Origin: Fischerella sp. PCC 9431
GTDB lineage: Bacteria; Cyanobacteriota; Cyanobacteriia; Cyanobacteriales; Nostocaceae
NCBI RefSeq assembly: GCF_000447295.1
Contig: NZ_KE650771.1
Span: 2,126,469-2,190,468 of the forward strand
DNA: 64,000 bases
Direction: 5' to 3'
A program made the position numbers and the translations under genes. The notes below the pieces were generated by a model. That model did not search any database and had not been told where the DNA came from. It saw only the letters and a list, made by a program, of their open reading frames with translations. This document shows positions 19,655 through 28,189 of the stretch, piece by piece (the stretch's first letter is position 1; each line of letters starts with the position of its first letter).

Positions 19655-19920
19655 AAAACCTCTGCTCTTACCGTGTTGCTTCTCTTGCACTGATAATCCG
19701 GATAAGCTCATAGCTCATTTCGGTCGGTATGAGATACCACTAACAAACGACTATATCTGGATAATCCGATGGTAACGTATCGGCTTTCTCCTATCGAGTG
19801 ATCAGGATCTGGAAAGGTTAAAGATAAAGCATCAGCAAATACAGTCGCAGCTTCTTGGAATGAAACACTGTGTTTTTTGATATTTCTGTCAGCTTTATCA
19901 GTATTCCACTCAAATTCCAT
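19638..19920 (-). pseudogene. BrnT-type toxin, frameshifted and nonsense-mutated
   Basis: From MEFEWNTDKADRNIKKHSVSF through SLTFPDPDHSIGESRYVTIGLS to VVSHTDRNEL the sequence is BrnT-like (RelE-fold ribonuclease). The frame then stops early because a 7-base near-duplication TGAGCTA TGAGCTT shifts it. Removing 7 bases restores ELIRIISAREATR, the conserved catalytic tail, after which a TAA stands where a Lys or Arg codon is expected and EQRFYEEGE follows to the true stop. Two independent lesions inactivate it. Confidence 0.8.
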
Positions 19921-19924
19921 GCTT

Positions 19925-20434
19925 TTATCCACTGGTCAAGCGATCGCTTTGTTGTTGTTTTTTCATCTTTCTACACCATTCACTCACAGCCTTTGCTAAA
20001 ATTTCTCCTTGAATTGCAGCACTTTCTGCAATAGCTAAAAAGTCATCAATTGCTTCAGTAGGTGAACCTGGATGTGACTTCACCATCCCATGTATGGCTT
20101 TGTTTCTCAAAATCCGCCACTGATCCACTGCTTCTTGAAGACTAGATTGTCCTGTAGCTTGAATTGGTATAGGGTGTAGCTTCTTCCATGACTGGATCAA
20201 TCGTCTAAAAGCCGGATATTTATGAACTTCTGTCTCTTGCTTAATTTCTCCAACAAATACTAGATAGTTGATCAGGCGGTCTGTAATGATACTCTCCTCA
20301 ATTGTGATTGCTTCAAAGAAGAAACCTTCTTGTCGGGCTAATTTGATTCGCGTCCATGCTTCTCTGTAACTCAAATACTTGGCTACATTCCCTTTAAGAG
20401 AGATGGTAGGAGATTCGGATTTTTTTGTAGTCAC
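19925..20434 (-). CDS. HEPN-like hypothetical protein
   Basis: 169 residues from a GTG with AAAGGT upstream (an in-frame TTG 23 codons earlier is less likely). All-helical prediction. The segment WRILRNKAIHGMV (about residues 130-142) contains RxxxxH, the motif of HEPN ribonucleases, and ESIITDRLINYLVFVGE is a typical earlier HEPN helix. The gene is followed directly by the BrnT relic. It could be a minimal HEPN RNase or its inactive relative. The family is inferred from the motif only. Confidence 0.55.
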   Translation of the reverse strand: MTTKKSESPTISLKGNVAKYLSYREAWTRIKLARQEGFFFEAITIEESIITDRLINYLVFVGEIKQETEVHKYPAFRRLIQSWKKLHPIPIQATGQSSLQEAVDQWRILRNKAIHGMVKSHPGSPTEAIDDFLAIAESAAIQGEILAKAVSEWCRKMKKQQQSDRLTSG

Positions 20435-20642
20435 TAAATTTACCTTTATATTTTCAATATACTGATATAGTCTACTAAAAATATAAGTATGTTCCGAAAC
20501 CAAAGGCTAATGTGATTAGCTACTTTATAGCCAGCAAAGCAATTGGAAATTGTCTAATTCCCTGACAAAACTCCATTCCGATAAATCTGAGCTTGTAAAA
20601 ATTTATATACAAATTATCTCAATCAGGAATGTGTCTAAATAG

Positions 20643-21233
20643 TCACCCCCTAATATCACTCATGGGAAAAATCCTACTCAAATCCAAGAACGCATCTTCA
20701 AACCCAGGAATCGCTACTGACTCATTTGCCAGAGAAATTTGCTTGCTAAGATAATTAAACTTACCTTGAATATTTTGATAAGGCTGTTTGTAACGCTCTA
20801 ATTGACGAGTATTTAAATCCATGATCCAATAATTAGAAATTCCGGCTTCTGCGTATAGTTCTAGCTTCTTTGTTTGGTCATATGTCAATGTAGAATCTGA
20901 AATCTCGACGACCAAAAAAATATCTTCGGGGTAAGGATGATGAACCAGATAGTCCTCATCTCTTCCGCGTGCAATTACGACATCTGGTTCTGGTTCACTT
21001 TGATTTGGTAGTGTAATCGGATCTTGTCCACGAATGACAGCGCGATCGCCTAAAATTCGATCTAATTGACGGCACAAAATAGAATTACAAACTGTGTGTA
21101 ATCTTCCCTTTGCAGTCATTTGGATCAATTCTCCGCGAATAAACTCGATGCGATCGCTCTCCTTTAAAAATCCCAGTTCAATCAACTGATGATATTCGTC
21201 AATTGTGAATCGCTTCGGTGTAACAATATTCAT
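20643..21233 (-). CDS. Uma2-family endonuclease (DUF820)
   Basis: 196 residues, full length for this PD-(D/E)XK-fold family, which is hugely expanded in cyanobacteria. Catalytic core: EPEPDVVIARG (Asp), EDIFLVVEISDSTLTYDQTKK (Glu...Lys). C-terminal LYAEAGISNYWIMDLNTRQLERY is diagnostic. The cellular role is unproven. A second, divergent member lies at 37385-37996. Confidence 0.88.
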   Translation of the reverse strand: MNIVTPKRFTIDEYHQLIELGFLKESDRIEFIRGELIQMTAKGRLHTVCNSILCRQLDRILGDRAVIRGQDPITLPNQSEPEPDVVIARGRDEDYLVHHPYPEDIFLVVEISDSTLTYDQTKKLELYAEAGISNYWIMDLNTRQLERYKQPYQNIQGKFNYLSKQISLANESVAIPGFEDAFLDLSRIFPMSDIRG

Positions 21234-21265
21234 AGAACACCCATGAGAATAAATCTATTTTTAAT

Positions 21266-22441
21266 CTAGCTTTTCAACAGCAGTTCAAATTGTTGCCAAC
21301 AAAGATACATCGCACGCGGTACATGAAAACAGCCTTTCCATTTCCCGCCTTTAAGCTGTAAAAGCACTTCCCCACGGCGGTTGAGATAACCAAACCACTC
21401 ACCGTTTTCTGGTTCAGCAAAGTGCGACCAAGCGTAATCATGTACTTTTTGATACCATTGCCAACATACTTCCCGCCCTGTCAAACGATAACCCATTGCT
21501 AAAGCAACTAATGATTCTAAATGCACCCACCACAGCTTTTGATCCCATTCCAATTGTTGTGGTGGATGACCCTCTGCATCCATAAAATAATACAAGCCGC
21601 CAAATTCATGATCCCAAGCAAAATTGAGAATATTCAACACCACATCAACAGCTTGATTAATAGTTTTGTGATCGTTTTTGCGACGGGCAATGTCCATAAT
21701 AAACCACATCGCCTCAATCCCATGACCTGGGTTAATTAACCGTCCCTCAAAACAATCAATATGAGAACCATCGGGAGCGACACTTTCATACATTAGTCCT
21801 TTTTCTTGATCTAAAAAATCAGTCATTACTTCCTGAACGGTCGCAGCTAGAACATTTTCCAGGATTTCATTAGATAGCAACCATTCCATTTCTAAAGTTA
21901 AGTTAGCTAAAATCATTGGCACAGCTAAAGATTTCATCGGGCGTGTGCCGGGATAGGTTTTGGTATATTTACCTTTGGGGTTATCTTGGCGTCGCAAAAC
22001 GTTATTATAAGCTTGCATTGCTACATCTTTTGCCCAATCTTCACCAGAAGCAAGGGCATATTGACTAAATGCCATCGCTGCAAAACAATCAGAAAAGATA
22101 TTATAAGGTTGTACTAATGGCTCACCTTTACGAGTTAGAGCAAAGTACCAGTTCCCATCAGCATCTCTACCATGTTGAGCGAGAAAATTAGCACCATTGC
22201 GAGCAATATTTAACCAAGTTTCGCGTTTTTCTAGCTGATTGCAAAGCATGGAAAAAGTCCACACTTGGCGATTTTGCAACCAGATAAATTTGTCTGTATC
22301 GTAAACTTTACCCTGGCGATCTAAGCAGGTCAAATAGCCGCCGTACTCCCAATCTAAGGAATGTTTTTCCCAAAAAGGAAGTACATCGTGAAAAAGTGCG
22401 TTTTTGTAAAGGTCTGCTAAGGTTTGCAAGTCATACTCCAT
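21266..22441 (-). CDS. N-acylglucosamine 2-epimerase (AGE family)
   Basis: 391 residues from the second Met ([13 protein letters not shown]); the longer version starts inside a dispersed repeat. It closely resembles the characterised cyanobacterial GlcNAc/ManNAc 2-epimerases, with the conserved blocks [32 protein letters not shown] and [11 protein letters not shown]; the last two hold the two catalytic histidines. An alpha6/alpha6 barrel cytosolic enzyme that interconverts N-acetylglucosamine and N-acetylmannosamine and is usually stimulated by ATP. Other 2-epimerisation substrates are possible. Confidence 0.93.
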   Translation of the reverse strand: MEYDLQTLADLYKNALFHDVLPFWEKHSLDWEYGGYLTCLDRQGKVYDTDKFIWLQNRQVWTFSMLCNQLEKRETWLNIARNGANFLAQHGRDADGNWYFALTRKGEPLVQPYNIFSDCFAAMAFSQYALASGEDWAKDVAMQAYNNVLRRQDNPKGKYTKTYPGTRPMKSLAVPMILANLTLEMEWLLSNEILENVLAATVQEVMTDFLDQEKGLMYESVAPDGSHIDCFEGRLINPGHGIEAMWFIMDIARRKNDHKTINQAVDVVLNILNFAWDHEFGGLYYFMDAEGHPPQQLEWDQKLWWVHLESLVALAMGYRLTGREVCWQWYQKVHDYAWSHFAEPENGEWFGYLNRRGEVLLQLKGGKWKGCFHVPRAMYLCWQQFELLLKS

Positions 22442-22474
22442 ATATTTCTTTTCCTCGTGTGCCAAAACCAACGG

Positions 22475-22641
22475 GAGCATCCCAAATTTTTTTCAAAATA
22501 TCGCAAAGGGTTTAAACCCTTTGCTAATAGCACAAGTCGCCTGAAGACGACATTTAAAATCAACTAGTCTGCTTAAGCAGACTTGAACTATCAGACTGCG
22601 ATTTCAATCGCAGGCGGGATTTTTGAACATTTGGGATGCTC
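22475..22641. repeat. Multi-palindrome mobile repeat, copy A
   Basis: 167 bp bounded by GAGCATCCCAAAT and its exact complement ATTTGGGATGCTC. Inside are four short palindromes: GCAAAGGGTTTAAACCCTTTG, GTCGCCTGAAGACGAC, AGTCTGCTTAAGCAGACT and CTGCGATTTCAATCGCAG. A related copy in the opposite orientation lies at 60676-60859. The left end overlaps the upstream in-frame extension of the epimerase gene. Confidence 0.88.
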
Positions 22642-22756
22642 TCAAACCAACAGCGTTAATTATCACCTCGCGAGGGATGGAGTACAAGTGTTGTGAAGTG
22701 AACTTTTGACACACAGTTGTTTGCTATACGGAAAGTGCGATCGCTCTTACTTAAAT

Positions 22757-23629
22757 TTAACGGGGAACAAAAACAGCTACAGCTTTAGGAACCACACGGA
22801 AATGAGCCGGGGTATAGGTGGTGATTTCACCATCAGTATTAATGGGACGAGGTTTGCGAGTATACACCTGAATTTCCTGACCTTGAAGAGAGCGAACATT
22901 CCGAGAGTTTATATGTTGTCCTTGACGCATTCTCGGCAATAAGAAAATTATCTCCCACCAATGCTTAATCTCTAAACTGTACAAATCCAATCTTTGGTCA
23001 TCAATCATCGCATCGGGGACTACTGTCATCCCACCGCCATAGTACCGACCATTAGCGATCGCAATTTGCACAGTTTTGACTTGAATTGATTGATCAGACA
23101 GACGAATTTCGGCACTAAACGGTCGAGATTCCCAAATAACTTTCAAAGCGGTCAAAGCATAAGCGAAAATTCCCCAACGCTGCTTTGCTTCTTTTGTTAA
23201 TCGCTGGGTAATTTTTACACTCAATCCTAAACTAGCAACATTGAAAAAATATTTGCCGTTAACTTCTCCTAAGTCAATGTGTTGTAACTCACCTTTAGCA
23301 ATTACTTTGCTAGCTTCAGGTAAAGAATTGGGAATTTTTAAAGTCCTTGCGAGATCATTGGCAGTTCCCAAAGGCAAAATTCCTAGAGGTAAATTAGTTT
23401 CCACCAAAGTATCTACCGCAGCATTGAGAGTGCCATCACCACCACCAACAATTACCAAATCCACTTGATGCTGATATCTCCGGATTATATCTGAGAAATC
23501 ATCGGGATTTTCTGCGGATGCTGCAATCAACTCAAATCCTTGTTCTACAAGACAACTCATCACTTCTGACAAACGCTTTTGTCCTTGGCGGGATTGACGA
23601 TTTACTAACAGCAGTGCGCGCCGATTCAT
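22757..23629 (-). CDS. Diacylglycerol-kinase-type lipid kinase (YegS/BmrU family)
   Basis: 290 residues. The nucleotide-binding GGGDGTLNAAVDTL is at about residues 62-75, followed by GILPLGTANDLARTL, both typical of the DAGK catalytic domain. The N-terminal LLLVNRQSRQGQK and C-terminal NTDGEITTYTPAHFRVVP blocks are also conserved. It phosphorylates a lipid such as diacylglycerol, phosphatidylglycerol or a sphingoid base, and acts at the membrane face without TM segments. Confidence 0.9.
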   Translation of the reverse strand: MNRRALLLVNRQSRQGQKRLSEVMSCLVEQGFELIAASAENPDDFSDIIRRYQHQVDLVIVGGGDGTLNAAVDTLVETNLPLGILPLGTANDLARTLKIPNSLPEASKVIAKGELQHIDLGEVNGKYFFNVASLGLSVKITQRLTKEAKQRWGIFAYALTALKVIWESRPFSAEIRLSDQSIQVKTVQIAIANGRYYGGGMTVVPDAMIDDQRLDLYSLEIKHWWEIIFLLPRMRQGQHINSRNVRSLQGQEIQVYTRKPRPINTDGEITTYTPAHFRVVPKAVAVFVPR

Positions 23630-23719
23630 AGGTAGTAATTTTTATAGCTTATACGTAAAAATATTCTTATGCTGCCTACACTCTCTTGAAATTTACTCTC
23701 AAACTGTGCAGGTCTTTTC

Positions 23720-24451
23720 ATGAACCATACTAATTATTCAATTTTTATACGCTTATTATATAGGTTGCCTCGTTACATTTTAGGATTAGTTCTATTTAGC
23801 TTGATTTCACTAGCTATCAGTGCATTTATACCTAGAAAATGGCATTATTACCCGCAAAGTAATTGTAAGATGCAAATTTGTGTTTCTAACACAGGTATTC
23901 ATTCTAATATTATAGTGCCAACAAAAAATAATATTTCTGATTGGCACAAGTTTTTTTCGATCAGCAAACTTGGTGTAGATACTGCTCCAACTTATAATTA
24001 TTTAAGTTTCGGCTGGGGTGACAAAGATTTTTATATGTTAACTCCTTCTTTGTCTGATTTAAATTTTTCTATTACTTTGAAAGCCCTATTCATACCAACC
24101 TCTTCTGTAATGTATGTTCAAGGCTATCAAGTAATTCCAACTCATTTAGAAGTTAAATGTATCCGAGTCAGCAAAAATGATTATTTACGATTAATCGAGT
24201 ATATCGAACGTAGTTTTCAACTCGATCCAAAAGGTAAAACAGTCCGCCTGGGTAATGGTCACACTGTTAATGCAGGTTTTTATGCAGCAGTTGGCAGTTA
24301 CTCAATTTGGAGAAATTGTAATTCTTGGACAGCATCTGGTTTAAGAAGAGCGAATATTAATACTCCTCTTTGGGATGGGCTTTCGACTGCAATTATATTC
24401 CATCTCAACAATAGCTGTAACCTTGAACAAAAAGGCAAAATAAAGAAGTGA
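23720..24451 (+). CDS. DUF2459 / TIGR02117 family protein
   Basis: 243 residues. One N-terminal membrane anchor (YILGLVLFSLISLAISAFI, residues 20-38), then a domain with CVSNTGIHSNIIVP, LSFGWGDKDFYM and NCNSWTASGLRRANI, the signature blocks of this family. The conserved His and Cys suggest a papain-like/NlpC-type fold facing the periplasm. No activity is established for the family. It is divergent from the lipid-kinase gene, which starts 90 bp away. Confidence 0.85.
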   Translation: MNHTNYSIFIRLLYRLPRYILGLVLFSLISLAISAFIPRKWHYYPQSNCKMQICVSNTGIHSNIIVPTKNNISDWHKFFSISKLGVDTAPTYNYLSFGWGDKDFYMLTPSLSDLNFSITLKALFIPTSSVMYVQGYQVIPTHLEVKCIRVSKNDYLRLIEYIERSFQLDPKGKTVRLGNGHTVNAGFYAAVGSYSIWRNCNSWTASGLRRANINTPLWDGLSTAIIFHLNNSCNLEQKGKIKK

Positions 24452-24619
24452 ATTGTTAATCTTTCTTCTTATATTTTACCTTTAATTTGAGGCTAACCTT
24501 GATTGTGTTGGCAAAGTGGTGGAAAAACCACTTATTCATTATTGTAATAATAAACATATAAAACATGCATAATAATTTATCTATATCAATGATTGAATTT
24601 CCAAGATGCCTAGATTAAG

Positions 24620-24950
24620 TTTAGGACTTACGCACTATACAAATTGGCTATTATTTGCATAATGATTGGTTCACAACACAAGTTCGTTGGTTCACAACAC
24701 AAGTCTGTTGGTTTACAACACAAGTTCGTTGGTTTACAACACAAGTTCGTTGGTTTACAACACAAGTTCGTTGGTTCACAACACAAGTTCGTTGGTTCAC
24801 AACACAAGTTTGTTGGTTCACAACACAAGTAAGTCCGTAGCGATCGCCTGAGTAAAGCCATAATTACCCGGTTAAAATCGATAATACTCCCACAGAACCA
24901 AATATTTTTATACACATAATAGACAATTTGTACAGTGCGTAAGTTCTAAA
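24620..24950. mobile_element. Complete MITE-like element with internal minisatellite
   Basis: 331 bp. The left end TTTAGGACTTACGCACTATA... (24620-24646) and right end (24924-24950) are imperfect 27-bp terminal inverted repeats with 2 mismatches. Internally the left part is an eight-unit 21-bp tandem array; the right 118 bp are unique sequence with one HIP1 octamer. A partial second copy is at 1-141. There is no transposase gene. The TTAGGACTTACGCA end type is common in cyanobacterial IS/MITE families from memory. No clear target duplication is visible. Confidence 0.85.
24668..24835. repeat. 21-bp tandem array, 8 units
   Basis: Eight units of GGTTCACAACACAAG plus a 6-base variable tail (TTCGTT, TCTGTT, TTTGTT or TAAGTC), all exactly 21 bp. 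Variants at one position (TTC/TTT) cluster in the middle units, as expected for expansion by slippage. Because 21 is a multiple of three, four long spurious reading frames cross it. Confidence 0.95.
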
Positions 24951-25300
24951 GTTGTAGGAATGATAGTTAATGACAGCAAAAAATTAAAAATCCTCAAGAT
25001 AAATCATGAGAGCGATCGCACAACTAGAGCGAACGGTGACTTGAATGCAGAGATCCCAGGCGCACAAATAAATTTCAGACTAACTCCTCCATCAGTTATA
25101 CACGTTAATCAGAAAGTACCCCCATTAGTTAGAGGAGTAAGAAACTTTAAACTCTTAGGATAGGTTGGGAACATCTAAAACAGTCAAAAACTCGATCTCA
25201 AACTTAAAGCCAAAGCAAAAGTGAGTTCCTTATCCTAGCCTATGGTGACAGCGAAGCCGTATATTTATTTTCGGTCAGGAGGGGAGGGGGTGAAAAAATT

Positions 25301-25966
25301 ATGGTATTCAAAGACCGAACCACAGCAGGACGACTGTTAGCTGCACAACTAACAGCGTATGCTACTCGAAAAGATGTAATTGTATTGGCATTACCACGTG
25401 GTGGCGTACCTGTTGCTTTTGAAGTTGCTCGCAGAATCAATGCTCCACTAGACGTTTTTCTTGTCCGTAAACTCGGTGTACCTGGACATGAAGAATTGGC
25501 GATGGGAGCTATTGCTTCTGGTGGGTTGCGAGTCCTCAATGATGGAGTAGTTCAAATGTTTGATCTATCTCAAGATGTCATTGACCGAGTCGCTGCCAAA
25601 GAACAGCGCGAACTGGAAAGACGGGAGCGTCTTTATCGAGATGACCGCCCTTTTCCGATTTTGCGTAAACAGACTGTGATTTTAGTCGATGATGGTTTAG
25701 CTACAGGTACAACAATGCGAGCTGCGGTGATGGCATTGCTGCAACAACAACCTGCTCGCCTTGTAGTTGCCGTACCAGTCTCATCACTCGCAGCTTATCA
25801 GGAAATTCAAGCATTAGTAGATGAAGTTGTGTGCCTAGACACACCTGAGCCTTTTTACAGTGTTGGTCTTTGGTATCAAGACTTTCCCCAGACAAGTGAT
25901 GCAGAGGTTCGCGATTTACTCAAACGAGCTAGCGATAATAATCAACAGTCAATGGTTAGTGGTTAA
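25301..25966 (+). CDS. Phosphoribosyltransferase-domain protein
   Basis: 221 residues with a strong AGGAGG ribosome site about 18 bases upstream and a second GGAGGGGG stretch nearer. The PRPP-binding loop is VILVDDGLATGTTM (about residues 126-139). The N-terminal FKDRTTAGRLLAAQL and ALPRGGVPVAFEVA blocks identify the subgroup often found in bacterial stress cassettes. Its base substrate is unknown. First gene of a same-strand group with an erythromycin-esterase-like protein, a PEBP protein and transketolase. Confidence 0.88.
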   Translation: MVFKDRTTAGRLLAAQLTAYATRKDVIVLALPRGGVPVAFEVARRINAPLDVFLVRKLGVPGHEELAMGAIASGGLRVLNDGVVQMFDLSQDVIDRVAAKEQRELERRERLYRDDRPFPILRKQTVILVDDGLATGTTMRAAVMALLQQQPARLVVAVPVSSLAAYQEIQALVDEVVCLDTPEPFYSVGLWYQDFPQTSDAEVRDLLKRASDNNQQSMVSG

Positions 25967-26097
25967 AGGAAAGAGAATTCTGGATCAAACGTAAAAATTA
26001 TATTTAAAGATTGCCGAAACTTTTACTAATGACGACACTCGCCAATAGTTTGACTGTGCCGACATAGTAGTCCATCACATTAATTTTGCAAGATTTG

Positions 26098-26148
26098 TAG
26101 TGAGCGATTTATCGCTCAATTTTTAAGGACTAAAGTCCTTACTACGAA
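26098..26148. repeat. Two adjacent palindromes (GAGCGAT and AAGGACT types)
   Basis: TGAGCGATTTATCGCTCA is followed by TTAAGGACTAAAGTCCTTA. A related AAGGACTTTAGTCC block appears near 43464. They lie between the phosphoribosyltransferase and esterase-like genes and could also attenuate transcription between them. Confidence 0.7.
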
Positions 26149-26222
26149 CTTATTAACCCTTCAAAATTAATGCCATAAACCACTAGTTATTTGCTACCTA
26201 ATGTTAAAAGAGGGCAACAGCT

Positions 26223-27569
26223 ATGCCAGACGCAACCAAGAAAAAAATAGCTGAAACAGTGCGTGAGTTTGCCCATCCATTGATGGGTAGAAGCGAAGAT
26301 TATGATCCATTGATGGATTTGATCGGCAACGCCCGCTTTGTACTTATTGGTGAAGCTTCTCACGGAACTCACGAGTTTTATAACCAACGGGCTTTGATTA
26401 CTAAAAAGCTGATTGAAGAGAAAGGCTTTACAGCAGTCGTAGTGGAGGCGGATTGGCCCGATGCTTACCGAGTCAACCGCTATGTCCGGGGAGTAGACGA
26501 CGATCCGACACCGACAGAAGCACTTTCGAGTTTTCAACGCTTTCCACTGTGGATGTGGCGTAACACAGATGTATTAAATTTTGTGGGTTGGTTGCGTCAA
26601 CACAATGATTCTCTGTCTGAGAATGCAACCAAAGTTGGTTTTTATGGGCTTGATCTTTACAGTCTGTATGCATCAATAGCAGAAGTCTTGAGTTACCTGG
26701 ATCATAATGATCCGGAGGCAGCCAAACGCGCCCACCAGCGCTACTCTTGCTTTGAACAATTTGAAGAAGATACTCAGGCTTACGGGTATGCTGCCAGTGT
26801 CGGACTTGGTAAGTCTTGTGAACAAGAAGTGGTCAGCCAACTTTTGGAACTGCAACGTCGGACTGCTGAGTATGCAAAGCAAGATGGTCGAGTAGCAGAG
26901 GATGAGTTTTTCTACATCCAACAAAATGCTCGACTGGTGAAAAATGCCGAGCAATATTATCGCTCCATGTTTCGTGGACGAGTATCTTCGTGGAATTTGC
27001 GCGATCGCCATATGGCAGAAACTTTAGATCAACTAGTTGCTCACTTTGATCAGCAAGGTGGACGAACCAAAGTCATTGTCTGGGCGCACAATTCCCATTT
27101 AGGCGATGCACGAGCAACGGATATGGCACAAGCGGGTGAATTGAATGTCGGTCAACTAGTCCGGGAACGCTATAGTCATGATACTGTGCTGATTGGTTTT
27201 ACTACTTACACAGGTACAGTTACTGCTGCTACAAACTGGGATGAACCCGCTCAACTCAAGCTAGTTCGTCCGGCATTACCAGGAAGTTACGAGGATATAT
27301 TTCATCAAATAGAACTGTCTCAATTTTTACTGAATTTACGAGATCAGAATTCGGTCAGTGCTGTTCTGCAAGAGCCTCGATTGCAGCGAGCTATTGGCGT
27401 AATTTACCGACCAGACACTGAACGTGCTAGTCATTACTTCTATACTCAGCTTCCGAATCAATTTGATGCCGTAATTCACATTGATGATACCAGAGGAGTA
27501 GAACCGCTAGACCGGGTGGCTACTCAGGAAATGAGGGAAGTGCCAGAAACATTTCCTTCTGCTTTGTAG
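26223..27569 (+). CDS. Erythromycin-esterase-family protein
   Basis: 448 residues with AGAGG upstream. Family motifs: FVLIGEASHGTHEFY (about residues 38-52, catalytic Glu and His), VVVEADWPDAYRVNRYV, and VIVWAHNSHLGDARATDM (about residues 282-299). True Ere enzymes hydrolyse macrolide lactones, but members in cyanobacterial stress cassettes are common and their native substrate is unknown, so resistance should not be assumed. A 33-bp gap leads to the PEBP gene. Confidence 0.88.
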   Translation: MPDATKKKIAETVREFAHPLMGRSEDYDPLMDLIGNARFVLIGEASHGTHEFYNQRALITKKLIEEKGFTAVVVEADWPDAYRVNRYVRGVDDDPTPTEALSSFQRFPLWMWRNTDVLNFVGWLRQHNDSLSENATKVGFYGLDLYSLYASIAEVLSYLDHNDPEAAKRAHQRYSCFEQFEEDTQAYGYAASVGLGKSCEQEVVSQLLELQRRTAEYAKQDGRVAEDEFFYIQQNARLVKNAEQYYRSMFRGRVSSWNLRDRHMAETLDQLVAHFDQQGGRTKVIVWAHNSHLGDARATDMAQAGELNVGQLVRERYSHDTVLIGFTTYTGTVTAATNWDEPAQLKLVRPALPGSYEDIFHQIELSQFLLNLRDQNSVSAVLQEPRLQRAIGVIYRPDTERASHYFYTQLPNQFDAVIHIDDTRGVEPLDRVATQEMREVPETFPSAL

Positions 27570-27602
27570 TGGAAAGAAAATTAATTAGAAACTCTTAAAC
27601 TT

Positions 27603-28061
27603 ATGCATCTTCAAAGTCCTGCATTTTTTACGGGGAATACCATTCCATTTCAATACACCTGCGATGGTGACAATGTTTCTCCTCCCCTCAGTTGGGATAG
27701 TCCACCAAATGCTACTGTCAGTTACGCCCTGATTGTTGAAGACCCTGATGCACCGAAGGAAACCTTTACCCACTGGGTTGTTTATAATTTACCAGCTGAT
27801 ATTGAGTATTTATCTGAAGGTGTTGTCAATCATTCCACATTACCTGACGGCGGTATGCAGGGGAAAAATGATTTTGGTAAATTGGGATTTGGCGGCCCTT
27901 GTCCACCAAATGGCACTCATCGTTACTTTTTCAAACTCTACGCACTGGATCAAATGTTAGATTTGTCACCTGGAGCTAGTAAAGCAGATGTCCTAGCAGC
28001 AATAGAAGGCCATGTCTTGGAGGCTGCCGAATTAATGGGACGCTACGCTAGGCAGAGCTAG
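27603..28061 (+). CDS. YbhB/YbcL-type PEBP (Raf kinase inhibitor-like) protein
   Basis: 152 residues, typical for bacterial PEBPs. Ligand-site blocks: NVSPPLSWDSPP, ALIVEDPDAPKETFTHWVVYN and GGPCPPNGTHRYFFKLYALD. Cytosolic. In eukaryotes the family binds phospholipid head groups and inhibits kinases; bacterial roles are poorly known. Located in the stress cassette between the esterase-like protein and transketolase. Confidence 0.92.
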   Translation: MHLQSPAFFTGNTIPFQYTCDGDNVSPPLSWDSPPNATVSYALIVEDPDAPKETFTHWVVYNLPADIEYLSEGVVNHSTLPDGGMQGKNDFGKLGFGGPCPPNGTHRYFFKLYALDQMLDLSPGASKADVLAAIEGHVLEAAELMGRYARQS

Positions 28062-28189
28062 CTCAAGCTTTTGCAATCTTGTTGGGTGAAGGGTTAAGGG
28101 CAACAGGTAAAGGAAAATAACATTCTTTTCACCCTGTCCTGTATCGCTAGAAGTCTATTGTCCAGCCCTATTTGCGTAGGAAAGTAATA

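Larger units (their letters stand above)
24452..25300. other. Spacer carrying the complete MITE-like element
   Basis: 849 bp with no supported gene. It contains the element at 24620-24950. A 67-codon frame at 24960-25163 has no ribosome site or homology that I recognise. Near the right edge, AGGAGG at 25277-25282 belongs to the next gene. Confidence 0.6.

Noticed and set aside
24668-24835. Possible CRISPR array
   Set aside because: Repeats are contiguous with no unique spacers; the same holds for 31114-31302 and 59022-59247. No cas genes are in the window.
24628-24915. Four overlapping long open frames on both strands made of repeated LCCEPTN / VGSQHKF / WFTTQVR units
   Set aside because: They are produced by the 21-bp tandem array (a multiple of three), have no ribosome site and cover a MITE-like element.
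24960-25163. 67-codon frame after the MITE
   Set aside because: No ribosome site; composition unlike neighbouring genes; probably spacer.
26223-27569. Calling this gene a macrolide resistance gene
   Set aside because: The erythromycin-esterase family is broad; the stress-cassette context in a cyanobacterium does not support a resistance claim.
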